Shown one piece after another: positions 34,187 through 44,814 of a stretch of DNA of 58,000 bases (within the stretch, counting starts at the first letter, position 1; each line of letters opens with the position of its first letter). Source of the DNA: Adiantum capillus-veneris (taxonomy: Eukaryota; Streptophyta; Polypodiopsida; Polypodiales; Pteridaceae); NCBI GenBank assembly GCA_014529385.2, contig CM043952.1, positions 158,071,557 to 158,129,556 of the forward strand, read 5' to 3'. Under the pieces are notes generated by a model. That model searched no databases and was not told where the DNA came from. It was given only the letters and a program-made list of their open reading frames with translations. The translations under genes and the position numbers were made by a program.

Positions 34187-34852
34187 TGTCAGAAGACGGG
34201 CACCATGTGCCAATAGAAAAGAGCATACTTGAACAGACTTTTAGCACTTCAATAACAACTGAACTGAGAGAGAGAGAGAGAGACGAGACGCGACATGGAG
34301 TGGCAAAATTCCACCCCAGAGAGTATTGGCCCCAAACCTTGGCGCCCCTTTTGGTATTTCTTTATATTGCACCAACACAGTACATGCCGGTACTCCAAAC
34401 TCTGCACCTTCTCCAAGAAGCATGCAAGAGAATGAGCCCTAACCTCATATTTAAAGGCCCTAGGCCCCAAAAGCAGTTTATAGTAAAAAGCCTTCAAACT
34501 TAAAAGCATATGGTCTAAAAGCAAAGCCAAAAAGCTACAAGCATAGATCACAAAAATCCGTACAGCCTGCCACGTCATTGGCCAGTACAAAACGCGAAAA
34601 TCTGTACAACCTGCCACGTCATCATGCCAGCACAATTTTCGTAATTCTGCCACAACATCAGTTTGTGTGTGTGTGTGCAAGTCCTGCTTTATTTTAATCC
34701 TTTGTCACTTGGGGCCCCATCGAACGGGGTCCCCATAAGTTGGTAGGACTTCTTCTTCTGTTACTTGTTCTTCTTAGGGTTTAAACCCCTCGGCCGACAT
34801 CTACATGTTGGCTCCCTTCTGCAGGGCTTTGACACGTCAGCAGTTTGTTACA
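34187..34852 (-). repeat. Element D 5' LTR
   Basis: 666 bp. Shorter than its partner mainly through shorter GA (about 34266) and GT (about 34663) runs. Confidence 0.9.
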
Positions 34853-35170
34853 TCCTCTCATCTAATCCAAAACTCTCAATGCACTATGATCAATATATAG
34901 TCATCTCATCCTTTCAGAACTTTTGATGCACTAAGATCAATATGTGGTGATCTCATCCAAAAAGCAATGTTGATGCACAAGCCTCAAGGATCACGTTCAT
35001 AAACCACATTCACATCTTTATCCCCTTCAAGACCTTGGACACAAACTGTGATTAATGAATCATTTAGCCATCACATTCAAATCAAACCAATCTCTAGCAG
35101 ATGTCGAGATGCACTAAATTCACCATATCAATCCTCAGTATCACCCCTATCAATTACTAGAGACAACATT

Positions 35171-35350
35171 TCACCTCTTATACTCAAACAAACATGCATA
35201 ATTGAAAGAGTAAGCATCTCAGTTGCTAGCATGCAAATAAGTTTCTAGGAAAAATACCATCAACCTCTTATACTCAAACACACATGCATAATTGGAAGAG
35301 TAAGCATCTCAGTTGCTAGCATGCAAAGAAGTTTCTAGGAAAAATACCAT
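35171..35350. repeat. 90-bp tandem duplication
   Basis: Two almost identical copies (35171-35260, 35261-35350) containing CTCTTATACTCAAACA, GAGTAAGCATCTCAGTTGCT and AGTTTCTAGGAAAAATACCA. Non-coding. Confidence 0.9.
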
Positions 35351-35859
35351 CAACCTACAGTATCCATGATTAACCTTGAACGAAATAACCATAAATTATA
35401 CTCCCTTTGAGCAACATATGCTCAACCAGACTCAACTATTGAACACCTAAGAGCTCTACAAACAGAAACTCTTTAAGATCTATAGATTGCAAGGCAAAGA
35501 TAATTCACCATATGAGAACTATCTACCAAGTCTCCCTGCTTCAATCCAAACTTCCAGAAACTCCACAAGTCCTATTTGCAGAAGACGAGAAGATCCCTCT
35601 ATGAATCTTTACAAAAGTTCTAAATCTGCCAAGTCAAGTAGCTCACTACCAAGCCTGCATCTAGTGCACACAATCAATGAACTATGTCCAACTTATGATC
35701 TACACCTTCTCAAAAAGATCTTGCAAACAGCAACTTTTCGACTTGCACAAACTTAGAAATTCTGCTCATCCCTCTTTGAATCTGTTTGAAAAGTTCTCAC
35801 AGCACTACAACTTTTCAAGAGATTCTACCAATCCCTTGTATCTTCTAAGACACAGAATC

Positions 35860-37421
35860 CGTTCTTGTTCATCTACATTGCATGCACAGTCTTTAGAGAA
35901 GACAAGAGCTTTCCCAGTCACTTTACATGGAATGGATATGTTCATGTTTTTGTGTTGCTAGTGGTTTCAAGAATTTTCAGCCTCGGAGATTCTTGAAGAA
36001 GGTAGACGCGTGACTATAGACGAAGTGGAAGCATTGAAGATGACTTTGTGTCACTTTCGACGCGGCCCAAAGAAGAAAGCATTGCAAACCTTTATGAAGT
36101 TCAAGTATCGCACGACCCATGCATCAGAGCGGGCCAACGAAGAGTCCTTTCCAAGATTTCGGATGCTATTGGCGACCTCCCTCGACGCCATACAGTTCGG
36201 TAACAGTACCTCACTTTGAAAAGGAGGGGATGTCACGTGACACATCCAACCCTATGTGTCCATGGACAAGCTACAGCATGACAAGGGTTCAGATCAGTCA
36301 AGTCAATCTAGAATAGGAAGTGATCTGGCACTTTTGTGAGTCTGTTCGCAGACTGTGCATGCCCAGACACTTAGAGTAGATACATATCCTCTGGTTGCAC
36401 ACAGCATGATCATCAACATTACCATCAAAATCCATCAAGGGAATTTTCCAATGTATTAAACCTATTTTTCCTGTTTTTTGACATTTTTCACTTATTATTT
36501 TTAAGTGACTTTTGTTGGAAAGTAGGTAGGGCAATTTTGCTAAGTTGTATAAATAGAAACCTAGCGCTAGCACTTTCTGGCAGAAGAGACAACAGAAACT
36601 AAGTTCAACAGGCACCTTCTCAGCAAGACCCCTAACAAGCCTAGCGTTTTTGCATCAACAGCAAGACCTAGCATTTTGCACCAGGAACAGCAAACATTTC
36701 CTTCAATTTGCAGATCAACCCAATGTTTTGCACTTGCAACAGCCTAGCAACAGCAGGATATAGCAGATCAGCCCTAGCGTTAGCAGATTCTTCCCGAATG
36801 ACACCAAATCAGCCTAGTGTTTTTGGAGCAACATAACAGCCAACGTTTTTGCAGTTCTGTCACAACAAGACAACAAGACCAGCGTTTTCAGTTTTCAGCA
36901 TAGACAATCCGCAGAACAAGTCCCGAACCTCACAAATCTCACATTCCCGCAGCAGATCCTCGCCGCACGATCAGATCCAACGTAGTTTGCAGTTTCAACC
37001 CAAAAAATGAAGATTTCAGCATCTGTGTTTTCAGCGCGTCGTCGTCGCATCGTCGCCGACATAGAGTCAGAATTCAGCAGATAAAGATTTGCAGATTTCA
37101 GCCCGTCTCGTCGTCGACATCGTCGGCAAGTCCAAAGCATTGTAGAGATTTGTGCAATCATAAGTAGACCGCTCTCGCCATAGAGAGTGGGGCCCTTGGA
37201 GGAGGGTTTGACAACTTCCCGGTGTCGTATTCTCTTCTCTCTTTATCTCTCAGTCTCAGCACCTTCACGTACAGTGTCTATTCACTTTGTTTGTGATCAC
37301 TTGCACTCTCTCATTAAGGAAACGGAAGGCTCTCCCTTCCCTAAGTAAAAAGGAACCTTGAGCACAGTTCAGAGCACTCATCTTGAGCAAAGTTCAACAT
37401 TCACTTCCGCTGCACCTTACA
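35860..37421 (+). mobile_element. Truncated B-family element: 3' internal end plus 3' LTR
   Basis: 35860-36230 matches the last part of the B interior (56350-56733). Both contain TTGCATGCACAGTC, GATTCTTGAAGAAGGT, TTTATGAAGTTCAAGTATCG and the polypurine tract AAGGAGGGGA. The LTR runs from TGTCACGTGACA (36231) to GCACCTTACA (37421), 1191 bp. No upstream gag or pol remains and no matching target duplication was found at its edges, so the copy is 5'-truncated or rearranged. Confidence 0.8.
36548..36555 (+). promoter_or_regulatory. TATA box of the B-family LTR
   Basis: TATAAATA lies about 320 bases into the LTR, downstream of a conserved AT-rich block. The other full B LTRs keep a TATATAAG-type box at the same place (about 48598, 57030 and, inverted, 39357). 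Confidence 0.55.
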
Positions 37422-38533
37422 CTTTTCTATCTTCAAATAACTTTGGAGCAAAAAACCCTTTTACTGAGTCTTAAATTGCGTTCCCCTCAACGTCCTATTC
37501 CATTTCGCCAGTTTCTGCAACTTCATCTAAAAACTTATGTTGCCACAATCAATCTATCCTCATATTGCTTGTAGGACACCTTTGCAAGAGGGGGCGCCCA
37601 TTTTGAGTGTGAGGCTGATTTTTGCTCATTCAATGACCTACAATGTGTGTGTGAGTAGTGGGTGCAGGTTGATAGCTTTAATGGAAAGCTTGCCTTCTCC
37701 TCTGTCTCATGTAGCGCGATGATTTGCTCTCACGCATCTCTCTCCCCCCTTTGGCACATACGATAATGCCCCACTAGTTGGACTAATTAGATGAATATGT
37801 GCAGTTCAGAGTGTTTATGCGTGTTTGCCAAGGCAAGAGCCTTCTGAACAGGAACCGGATTAGCTAACTACTAATCCCCCACAAGTATGCACAGTTCCAT
37901 CGCGAAAGATTGCGAGTTTGGAGAGTTTTCTCGCGTGAAAACTCGTCCAATTCACAGGGGAAATATCCCATTGCGTGCGGGCTTGGGACACGCATAGGCG
38001 TGTTCGCTCCGCTAAAAACAATCCAAAACAAAGAATTACAACCTGCTATGTTTTTCTGCAGGTTTAGGGTTTCCCACCTAAAACGCAAGGGAACACAAGG
38101 GGAGCTCCGTGAGAGCCTTGGGATGTGTGTACAGGGTTTTAAGCACCCGACAGCAGAAAAACAAAGAATTACAAGTCGCTGAAATTCTGTTACAGCTCAT
38201 CAAAAAGCTTCTAAATTGCGAGGGAATCCGTCCTAGACAGGTGTTTTTGACCTATAGGGGTTCTGGCGCCGTTATGCTGCCGAAATCAGGTCGAAAACCT
38301 GCGTTTTCAGCCCTCGCCAAGTTTGAACAACTTTGTGAGACTTTGGCCTAAGTGTACGGATCGTCGATTGTTAATTGAATAAAGAAATACCGAAAGGGGC
38401 GCCAAATTTTGGGACCTACAAGGTGTCAGTCTCGTGTACGCAGTGACATTCTAATCGTTGGACGAAACTGAGTTCTCAATTCCCCAAAGTGTTGTGTAAA
38501 AGCGCGAAGATGAAAAAGCATTGCTTCGACAAT
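37422..38533. other. Unassigned segment with an LTR-core motif
   Basis: No protein is supported. Near its right end AATAAAGAAATACCGAAAGG then GGCGCCAA (38378-38404, plus) matches the core found in the LTRs of elements A, D and E. The segment is therefore probably part of yet another LTR or of the E interior, but no partner copy is present. Confidence 0.4.
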
Positions 38534-38538
38534 CGATT

Positions 38539-39688
38539 TGTTAGGTGCAACGGAATGAATGTTTGCGCTTTGCTCAAGATGAGTGCTCCGAATTGTGCTC
38601 AAGGTTTCTTTTGTTCTTATGGAAGGGAGAGCCTTCCATTCTTAATGAGAGAATGCTATGATCACAATAAAGTGAATGGACACTGTGCGTGCAAGTGTAT
38701 GAGATTGAGAGATAGAGAGAAAGAGAGATACGACACCAGAGACGTTATGAAACCCTCCTCCGAAGCCCCCACTCTCGTCGGCGAGAGTGATCTACTTATG
38801 ATTGCACAAAGTGGTACAAGGACTGACGCAATATGGGACTATGCCGGTGACGACAACGGTGATGACGACGACGACTTTAGGGCCGAAATCTGTAGTCTTC
38901 TATCTGCTGAATTTCGGGACTGTTTCAATGGCTGAAAATGACTGTTTTGGCTGCGTTTTCGAGGGCTGAAAATGGGGGTTCTTCTGCAACCAACTGGGGC
39001 TGATTCTACTGCTGTCCCATAGGGCTGAAAACGCTGTTGTTCTGCTGCAGCAATGGCTGAAAACCACTAACGCTGGGCTGCTTGTATCCTTAGCCAAAAA
39101 CGTTGGGCTTGATGCAGGTCTTAGGCTGCGTTTTAGGGAAAAACGCCAAGAAGGGGGCTTGTTGGCGATGGCTTGATGGGGGAGAAACGCCTAGGGTGAG
39201 AGAAGGTGTGGCGATCCCAAAACGCTAAGGGGCTGAAGGGGGTGGCCTCACCAAGCAAGCTTGAACAGGTTCTTGTTGAGAGAGGGAGGGAGTACATGTT
39301 GCTTGGAAAGCCTGTTGTGCTCCTTGCTCATCTGCCCAATGTGCTAACTTGGGTTTGCTTATATATTAACTTAGCAAAATTGCCCTACCTACTTTTGTTG
39401 GAAAGTCGCTTAAAAATAATAAGTGAAAATACCAAAAATAGGGAAAATAGGCTAAATGCACTGGAAAATTCCCCTAACTGAATCTGATGGATTCTGAAGG
39501 GAATATTGATGATCATGCTATGTGCAGCCAAAGGATATGCATCTACACTAAGTGACTAGGCATGCACGGTCTACAAATAGACTCACAAAAGTGCCAGATC
39601 ACTTCTAATCTAGAGTTGACTGGATTGACTGAACCCTGATCATGTTGTAGCTTGTCCACAAACACAAGGTTGAATGTGTCACGTGACA
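38539..39688 (-). mobile_element. Solo LTR of the B family, inverted
   Basis: On the minus strand it starts TGTCACGTGACACATTCAAC and ends GTTGCACCTAACA. An exact 5-bp target duplication CGATT lies at 38534-38538 and 39689-39693. There is no interior, so the element was lost by recombination between its two LTRs. Its target was the region just inside the primer site of an E-type element. Confidence 0.92.
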
Positions 39689-39738
39689 CGATTGCTATAG
39701 CTCTGGATCGCCTTGCTCTAAGAAGAACAATTGCCTAA

Positions 39739-39750
39739 GCTCTAATACCA
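39739..39750 (-). other. Primer binding site of an E-type element
   Basis: Minus-strand TGGTATTAGAGC, one mismatch from the initiator tRNA-Met site, adjoining the LTR at 39752. Confidence 0.6.
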
Positions 39751-39751
39751 C

Positions 39752-40430
39752 TAAAACCGGCAAGCCACAAGCGAGGCGATGAAAACACTACAACAATACC
39801 GAACTGAACCGAAACAACAAACACTTGAACTTGAAAGAGAACATCACACAATAGACAAGAGACAAGGACTAGCAGAGTTTCACTCCCAAAAGCATTGGCC
39901 CCTCAACTAGGCACCCGTTCTCGGTATTTCTTTTTTCTATAAAGATCAAAGTGGCATTTACAACTCGCTCCCCTTCAAAGCTGATCTACTCTAATGACAC
40001 CCCTAGCCTTTCTTTTTTTTGTAGAGGTTCAAAACCAACCCCCGAAAGCAACTTCACAATCATAGGTATTTCTATAAGTGCAAAAGCTACCATTCAAGAG
40101 ATTCTTGGATTCCTCGCCTTGGAACTATTGTAACGCTCTTCACACATGAGTATATATTCTCTTGTGTTTGAGCTTGTTTGGCACAAAAGCACCAAAAGTC
40201 AATTGCTTACAAAATTTGATCCTCAAAAGCACAAAGTCCAACACTTTCCATTACTAGAGCCAAAAGGGGCCGCACTTTGTCAACTCGTGACTCCCGCAAT
40301 GAATCCTACTACGATTCCCGCGAAGTTTCGGCCGCATCTCACACTGCTATTAGCTCGGACTTGCCTCCTCCATTCTTTTCCAACTCCATCTTGGCTCTTG
40401 ATCTCCTCTACAACTCGGCTATGCTTTGAT
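39752..40430 (-). repeat. Element E-type 5' LTR
   Basis: It aligns to 31101-31608 over GCAAGCCAC, GAAAACACTACAAC, GAACCGAAAC/GAACCAAAGC, ACTAGGCACCC and later CTTTCTTT and GTGCAAAAGC blocks. The distal boundary is unclear because similarity fades after about 40430. Confidence 0.5.
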
Positions 40431-40907
40431 AGTTTTCTAAGGGATTTATACGCGACATTGTGGAAGCCAAATTTCTCATGCGTGCCATTTTAGTGCTTTA
40501 TGATTGTGTTTAGAATTATCCTCTTTTTGCTTGACACTTTCAATAGTGGTTTATATCTTCATCCAAGGCCTTGCATCTTCTACTTCAGGCGATTTGGTGA
40601 GAGAGGGGGTGTTAAAGTTACACCACTCTGTTGCTTCCCTTTGGAGCACAAGCCAAAGGATTATGCCGGCTATTTGGGGTCGAAAATCTACTCTCAAGGA
40701 TCTTGCAGCCAAGGGATCGAAGAAACACAGCAGACATGTCATTTTGAAGATGGATCCCAATTCTTCTTTGTCGTCTTCTAGTTCCAATTTGAGGATGAGA
40801 AAAGATGATCAAAGCGAAGAAGGTCTAGGAAAAATCCAGAAAAGCAAGACTAGAAAGCAAAAAAATCACTCTAGCACTGTAGCAATTCAGAGGTGGAAGA
40901 ATACCTC
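40431..40907. other. Unassigned segment with a Lys/Ser-rich open frame
   Basis: A plus-strand frame (40504-40950) encodes GSKKHSRHVILKMDPNSS, a serine run and KSKTRKQKNHSSTVAIQRWK. It resembles no family I know. It may be a captured gene piece or an interior fragment, and it joins directly to a truncated B LTR. Confidence 0.3.
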
Positions 40908-41488
40908 AGATCAGCACATAGCATCAGAGTTTTCAGTTTTCAGCAGTTAGACTCCGCACAGCAACCCCCAAACCTCACAGACCTCACCTTTCCGCAACAA
41001 ATCCTCGCCGCACGGTCGGATCAGCCAACGTTTGCAGATTCAGCCCACTATTTGTAGATTTCAGCGCATCCTCGTCGCGTCGTCGTCATCGCCGTCGTAG
41101 GGTCATAATTCAGCAGATAGCAGATTTGCAAACGTCAGCCCCTAGCGTTTTCAGATTTCAGCCCGTCTCGTCGTCGTCATCATCGTTGTCTACATCGTCA
41201 GCAAGTCCATTGCAATTAGACCATTGTACAAGATTTGTGCAATCAATAGCATAGACCTCTCTCGCCATAGAGAGAGGCCCTTGGAGGAGGGTTTGACAAC
41301 ATTCTTCTCTCTATCTCTCGGTCTCAGCACCTTCATTCACAATGTCATTCACTTTGTTTGTGATCATTTGCACTCTCTCACTAAAGGAACGGAAGGATCT
41401 CCCTTCCGTAAGTAAAAGGAACCCTTGAGCACACTTCGGAGCACTTATCTTGAGCAAAGTTCAACATTCACTTCCGTTGCACCTTACA
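40908..41488 (+). repeat. Element B 5' LTR, truncated at its 5' end
   Basis: From GATCAGCACATAGC it follows the 3' LTR from about 57350 to its end, finishing TTCCGTTGCACCTTACA. About half of the LTR is missing on the left, where an unrelated segment joins. Confidence 0.8.
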
Positions 41489-41489
41489 T

Positions 41490-41501
41490 TGGTATCAGAG
41501 C
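41490..41501 (+). other. Element B primer binding site
   Basis: TGGTATCAGAGC, a perfect initiator tRNA-Met site, one base after the LTR. Confidence 0.9.
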
Positions 41502-41961
41502 TTTGGAAGTGTTCTGTATCACTCAAGGAAAGAACCACAATAAATTTTTTTTGCTTGTTGTGGTCGCACGTGACCCAAGTCTGCTTGGACATGTCGATTC
41601 CTAATCCTGTTTTTGAAGAGTGACAGGAAACCCAAGAAAGAAGGGCTTGTCTAGTCTCCCCTCGTTCCTCTTTTCACTCATTGAGAGTGGACCGTGCACT
41701 TAGCGGCCGGCCAATTGACGTGAGGTGGGAAAAAGCAACTTAGGTGTGAGCACAAGGCCGCCAAGGGGTGCGCCAGCAAGGAAGAGTCGAGCTGCTTGGG
41801 TAAGAGAAGATCTTTCTCTAACACAGATTGCAAACGAAAGAAAGAACCTCAAGACCCCCAAGAACCTCAAGACCCTCAAGAACCTAAGAACCACACGAAC
41901 CCAAGTTCCTCGTGAACTTAAGAACTGAAGATCTCAGTTTATGGTCATCACCTGAAGCGGA

Positions 41962-43246
41962 ATGGATACTTTGTATGAAGGTGATACGCATGGAGGTGGT
42001 GAAGAAGAATTTTCCCGGCAGTCTAACCCTCCCCCTTCCCCATCTACGCCACAGTTTGCACTGAATCCTATGGAGGCTTTGGTCAAGTCGATGATGAATA
42101 TGATGCTACAACAAGAGGCGCAACGCACCACCTTTGATCGCGAGCGCGAGCAAGCGCGATTGGCGGCCGAAGAAAGAAGGGTAGCCATGGAGCGTGAGCG
42201 TGAGTAAGCGCGCATGGCGGCCGAAGAAAGCGGAGCGGCCTTGGAGTTAGAGCGTGAGGCACAGAGAGATCAAAGCATGCAAGAGTTGGTCCTGCAAGTA
42301 CTCACCTCGAAACCCAAGTCGGTCAAAGATGTTGGTGGTTCATCAAGTGGCGCAAGCCGAGATTCGGACTCCAACAACACCGTCACCAAGAAGTTGACAT
42401 TTAGTAAGTATGCCGATAAGATAGATGCTAATGTTATTCATTCTTGGTTGCATCAATTTAATGCTTATTTTGCAATCGCTAAGAAGACAGGAAATAGCAA
42501 AAGTTGCAGCCATGTATCTTGCCGGTGATGCCATTAATTGGTATCAAGCGTGGCAAGAGGAGCAATTGGCCGCCCACCTAGAGGAAGTCGTGGACGGCGT
42601 GCCCCTTTCTTTCAATTGGGCCAACTTCCAAGACAAGTTCAAGGCGCGATTCTTGCCACCTCACTACCTAGCGCGATTAAAAGAAGATTGGCACAATCTT
42701 AAGCAGAATGATACTCCAATCATGTCTTTTTCTAACTGTGTTTTGCAGCTTGGCACCCAATTACGCAAATCGGATGCAAAGCGTAGAGGCTTTTATACTC
42801 GGGTTGGACGAATATATCAAGTTGAAATGTCGAAGTCCTCGACCCCGTAGATCTGAACAAGACGGTAGCGATTGCTCTCGCACAGGAGATGAAGCACAAT
42901 AAGGGAAAGCCGAAGGAGAACCAAGACTTCTCAAAGTACCTCTCAGACTTCTCAAAACCCACAGTACGGTAAGAACGGTACGAATGGTAACTCTTCTAAC
43001 CAATCTTCCTCTAGTCTCTCGGAAAAGAACTCACACAATGAATCTAAGGGTAAAGCTAACACACTTGCTAAACCTAAGCTCACCCCAGATAAAAAAGCAA
43101 CACAAGGAATTTTAGAAGGATACAACACGTCAGAAGAACAAAGATTTTTTTCTAAGCAAGATCGATGTTATCATTGTCACATCAAGGGTCACATAAAAAG
43201 AACATGTCCTAACATTGAATCTAACGAATCTACAGAACCCAAACCT
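41962..43246 (+). pseudogene. Element B gag
   Basis: The frame opens at 41962 (MDTLYEGDTHGGGEEE). An Arg/Glu-rich coiled-coil-like stretch (REREQARLAAEERRVA) contains one stop at 42205. Capsid segments then appear: FSKYADKIDANVIHSWLHQF, and after a frameshift near 42490 AAMYLAGDAINWYQAWQEEQ and NWANFQDKFKARFLPP. A further frame change precedes the CCHC knuckle CYHCHIKGHIKRTC (43165-43206). Gag forms the particle around element RNA. The gene is cut a few codons after the knuckle by element A, and the text after A (55297 on) does not restore a protease. Confidence 0.8.
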
Positions 43247-43251
43247 CTGTT

Positions 43252-44402
43252 TGTTCCAAAGTGATGACGTTGTGAGTGGGATGGAAACACACAGAACGCC
43301 TTTATAATTACCCGACACACACTCTTGGGATGATACACACACACACTATGGGGCACCACTCGGCTTACTCAATCCACCTGGCCGAGACAAGGAACACGTT
43401 GATGGAGTGAAAGGAGAGAGATTATTCATTTGTCCACTCAACACAAAGGTGCGCACACACACACCTAAAAAACTTTGCTTAAAAGAGGAAGATTTCCGAT
43501 GATTAGATACAATTGAGCTTGGGCCAACACCAATGGGGCAAATAGCTCACACAATATGGATGAAATATGCCAGATACAATCACAAAGTGGAGCAGAGACT
43601 TCGCTCACAAGAGAAACTTAGCCAAAAACAGCAAGAAAAAGTGAGCAATTTGGCAAAATGGACAGCGCCATTGCGTCCAGAGCGGCCAAAAACCCTAGTC
43701 TACAATATCAAAGTGCTCAAATCCGACCTCGGATGAACAGTTTATGGCCAAAACAAGCTCCAAAAACAGCAAAAACTCAATTGCGGTTGTCATCACAAGA
43801 AAACACCCACATTGTGTCCTCGCTTACCCACGTGCAAGTCTTGACTCCATTCGACCTCCCGACACCACTGGATGTCATCTGAAGCACCTGCCTATCTCAT
43901 GGCCTGCGCCCGCGGATAGCTTCCTCGAGAAGTTTTATGCGCTAGCAACTCCTCATTAGTATAGGAAAAACACACTGGTACTGGTGATAGTAAAAATCAA
44001 TGCACTATGTACATGATGTCCTACATGTACACATGTGGGCCCCACGCAACCACCTGGCTCTGGAAAATGGACAATCCTTTATTTGATGCACCATGCATGT
44101 GTATGTACATGTACATATGCTTCCAAAACACTCCTAACGTGTCTGCTTGAGAGCCGAAACCCTAACTGCTGCTGAAAACCCTCATTCTGAAAACCCTAAC
44201 CCTAAAACTTGCAAACCCTAAAATCTGCCAAAAACCCTAACCCTAACCCTAACCCTAAAAACTGCCAAAAACCCTAACCCTAGGGCAGCAAGCTGAATCC
44301 CGAAAATTGGAGGACATGATGACGTGGCACCGTACGGCTGAACCCGCTTTTCGCGGCGCATTTCACGGCAACCAACGTTGAAGCTTTTTTTCTACGCAAT
44401 TT

Positions 44403-44444
<42 letters not shown>

Positions 44445-44801
44445 TGCTTTGTTTTCAAAAGCTCAAGAGAGCTTGTGAGAGAGAAAAGAACCTCTGCTTT
44501 ATTTTTAAGCTTTTGGGGCTCTGCTTTTGGCATCCCTTATAATCATTAAAATATGTGGATTGGGCTCCCACTTTGCGGAGCATTTGGACACAAAGTCTGA
44601 GAGTGAGACCCGAACCACTCTTGTACTTTGAACATTGATTAATACATAAAGAAATACCGAAAGGGGCGTCAATCTTTGGGGCCAATATCTCTAGGCACGG
44701 AACTCCACCGGGCCAGTGCAAATTTTTTGTGAACTGTTTTGAAGTGGTTAATTGGTGTTGTCGTGATTGATTCTTGACTTGGAGTTTCCAAGTCTGTTAC
44801 A
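43252..44801 (+). repeat. Element A 5' LTR with internal insertion
   Basis: Without the insertion at 43271-44136 and its 4-bp duplication, it measures 680 bp, against 682 for the 3' LTR. It contains telomere-like CCCTAA repeats (44225-44282), a GA run (44409-44441) and the AAAGAAATACCGAAAGGGGC core (44648). Confidence 0.9.
43271..44136. mobile_element. 866-bp insertion of unknown class in the element A 5' LTR
   Basis: The 3' LTR reads GATGACGTGTCTGC without interruption at this place. In the 5' LTR, ACGT occurs on both sides of the insert (43267-43270 and 44137-44140). The insert begins TGTGAGTGGGATGG, and its other end read inward is TAGGAGTGTTTTGG, matching at about 10 of 14 positions. This fits a small non-autonomous DNA transposon with imperfect inverted ends. 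No protein motif is seen in it; the right part has ATGTACATGTA-type palindromes. Confidence 0.65.
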
Positions 44802-44802
44802 A

Positions 44803-44814
44803 CGGTATCAAAGC
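44803..44814 (+). other. Element A primer binding site
   Basis: CGGTATCAAAGC, two mismatches from the initiator tRNA-Met site, one base after the LTR. Confidence 0.75.

Larger units (their letters stand above)
31846..34852 (-). mobile_element. Element D: complete non-autonomous LTR retrotransposon
   Basis: LTRs at 31846-32545 and 34187-34852 are close copies. On the minus strand each begins TGTAACAAACTG and ends TCTTsTGACA. The target duplication TCCTC is exact at 31841-31845 and 34853-34857. The primer site TGGTATCAGAGC (minus strand, 34174-34185) is a perfect initiator tRNA-Met match. The polypurine tract AAGAAGGGGAGA abuts the 3' LTR. The 1.64-kb interior carries no gag or pol but has two sets of short tandem repeats. 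It is therefore a small LARD-like or large TRIM-like element that relied on another element's enzymes. GA and GT microsatellites inside the LTRs differ in length between the copies. Confidence 0.9.
31609..35860 (-). mobile_element. Element E interior, split by element D
   Basis: The E interior is represented by 31609-31845 and 34858-35860. Between these, element D has inserted with the duplication TCCTC. The interior has no protein motif. It contains several loose repeats of CATCCCTCTwTGAATCT and a 90-bp tandem duplication. With a primer site far to the right (39739-39750) and a 3' LTR at 31101, E appears to be a non-coding, minus-strand LTR element later cut up by other insertions. This reconstruction is an inference. 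Confidence 0.4.

Noticed and set aside
37569-38425. TTGTAGGACACCTT and ACCTACAAGGTGTC as inverted ends of a transposon
   Set aside because: The blocks within the two motifs are in a different order, so the ends are not true inverted repeats and no target duplication is present.
44160-44285. CCCTAA repeats as a chromosome end or old chromosome fusion point
   Set aside because: The same repeats are in the other LTR (54645-54793), so they belong to the element and are not telomeric remains.
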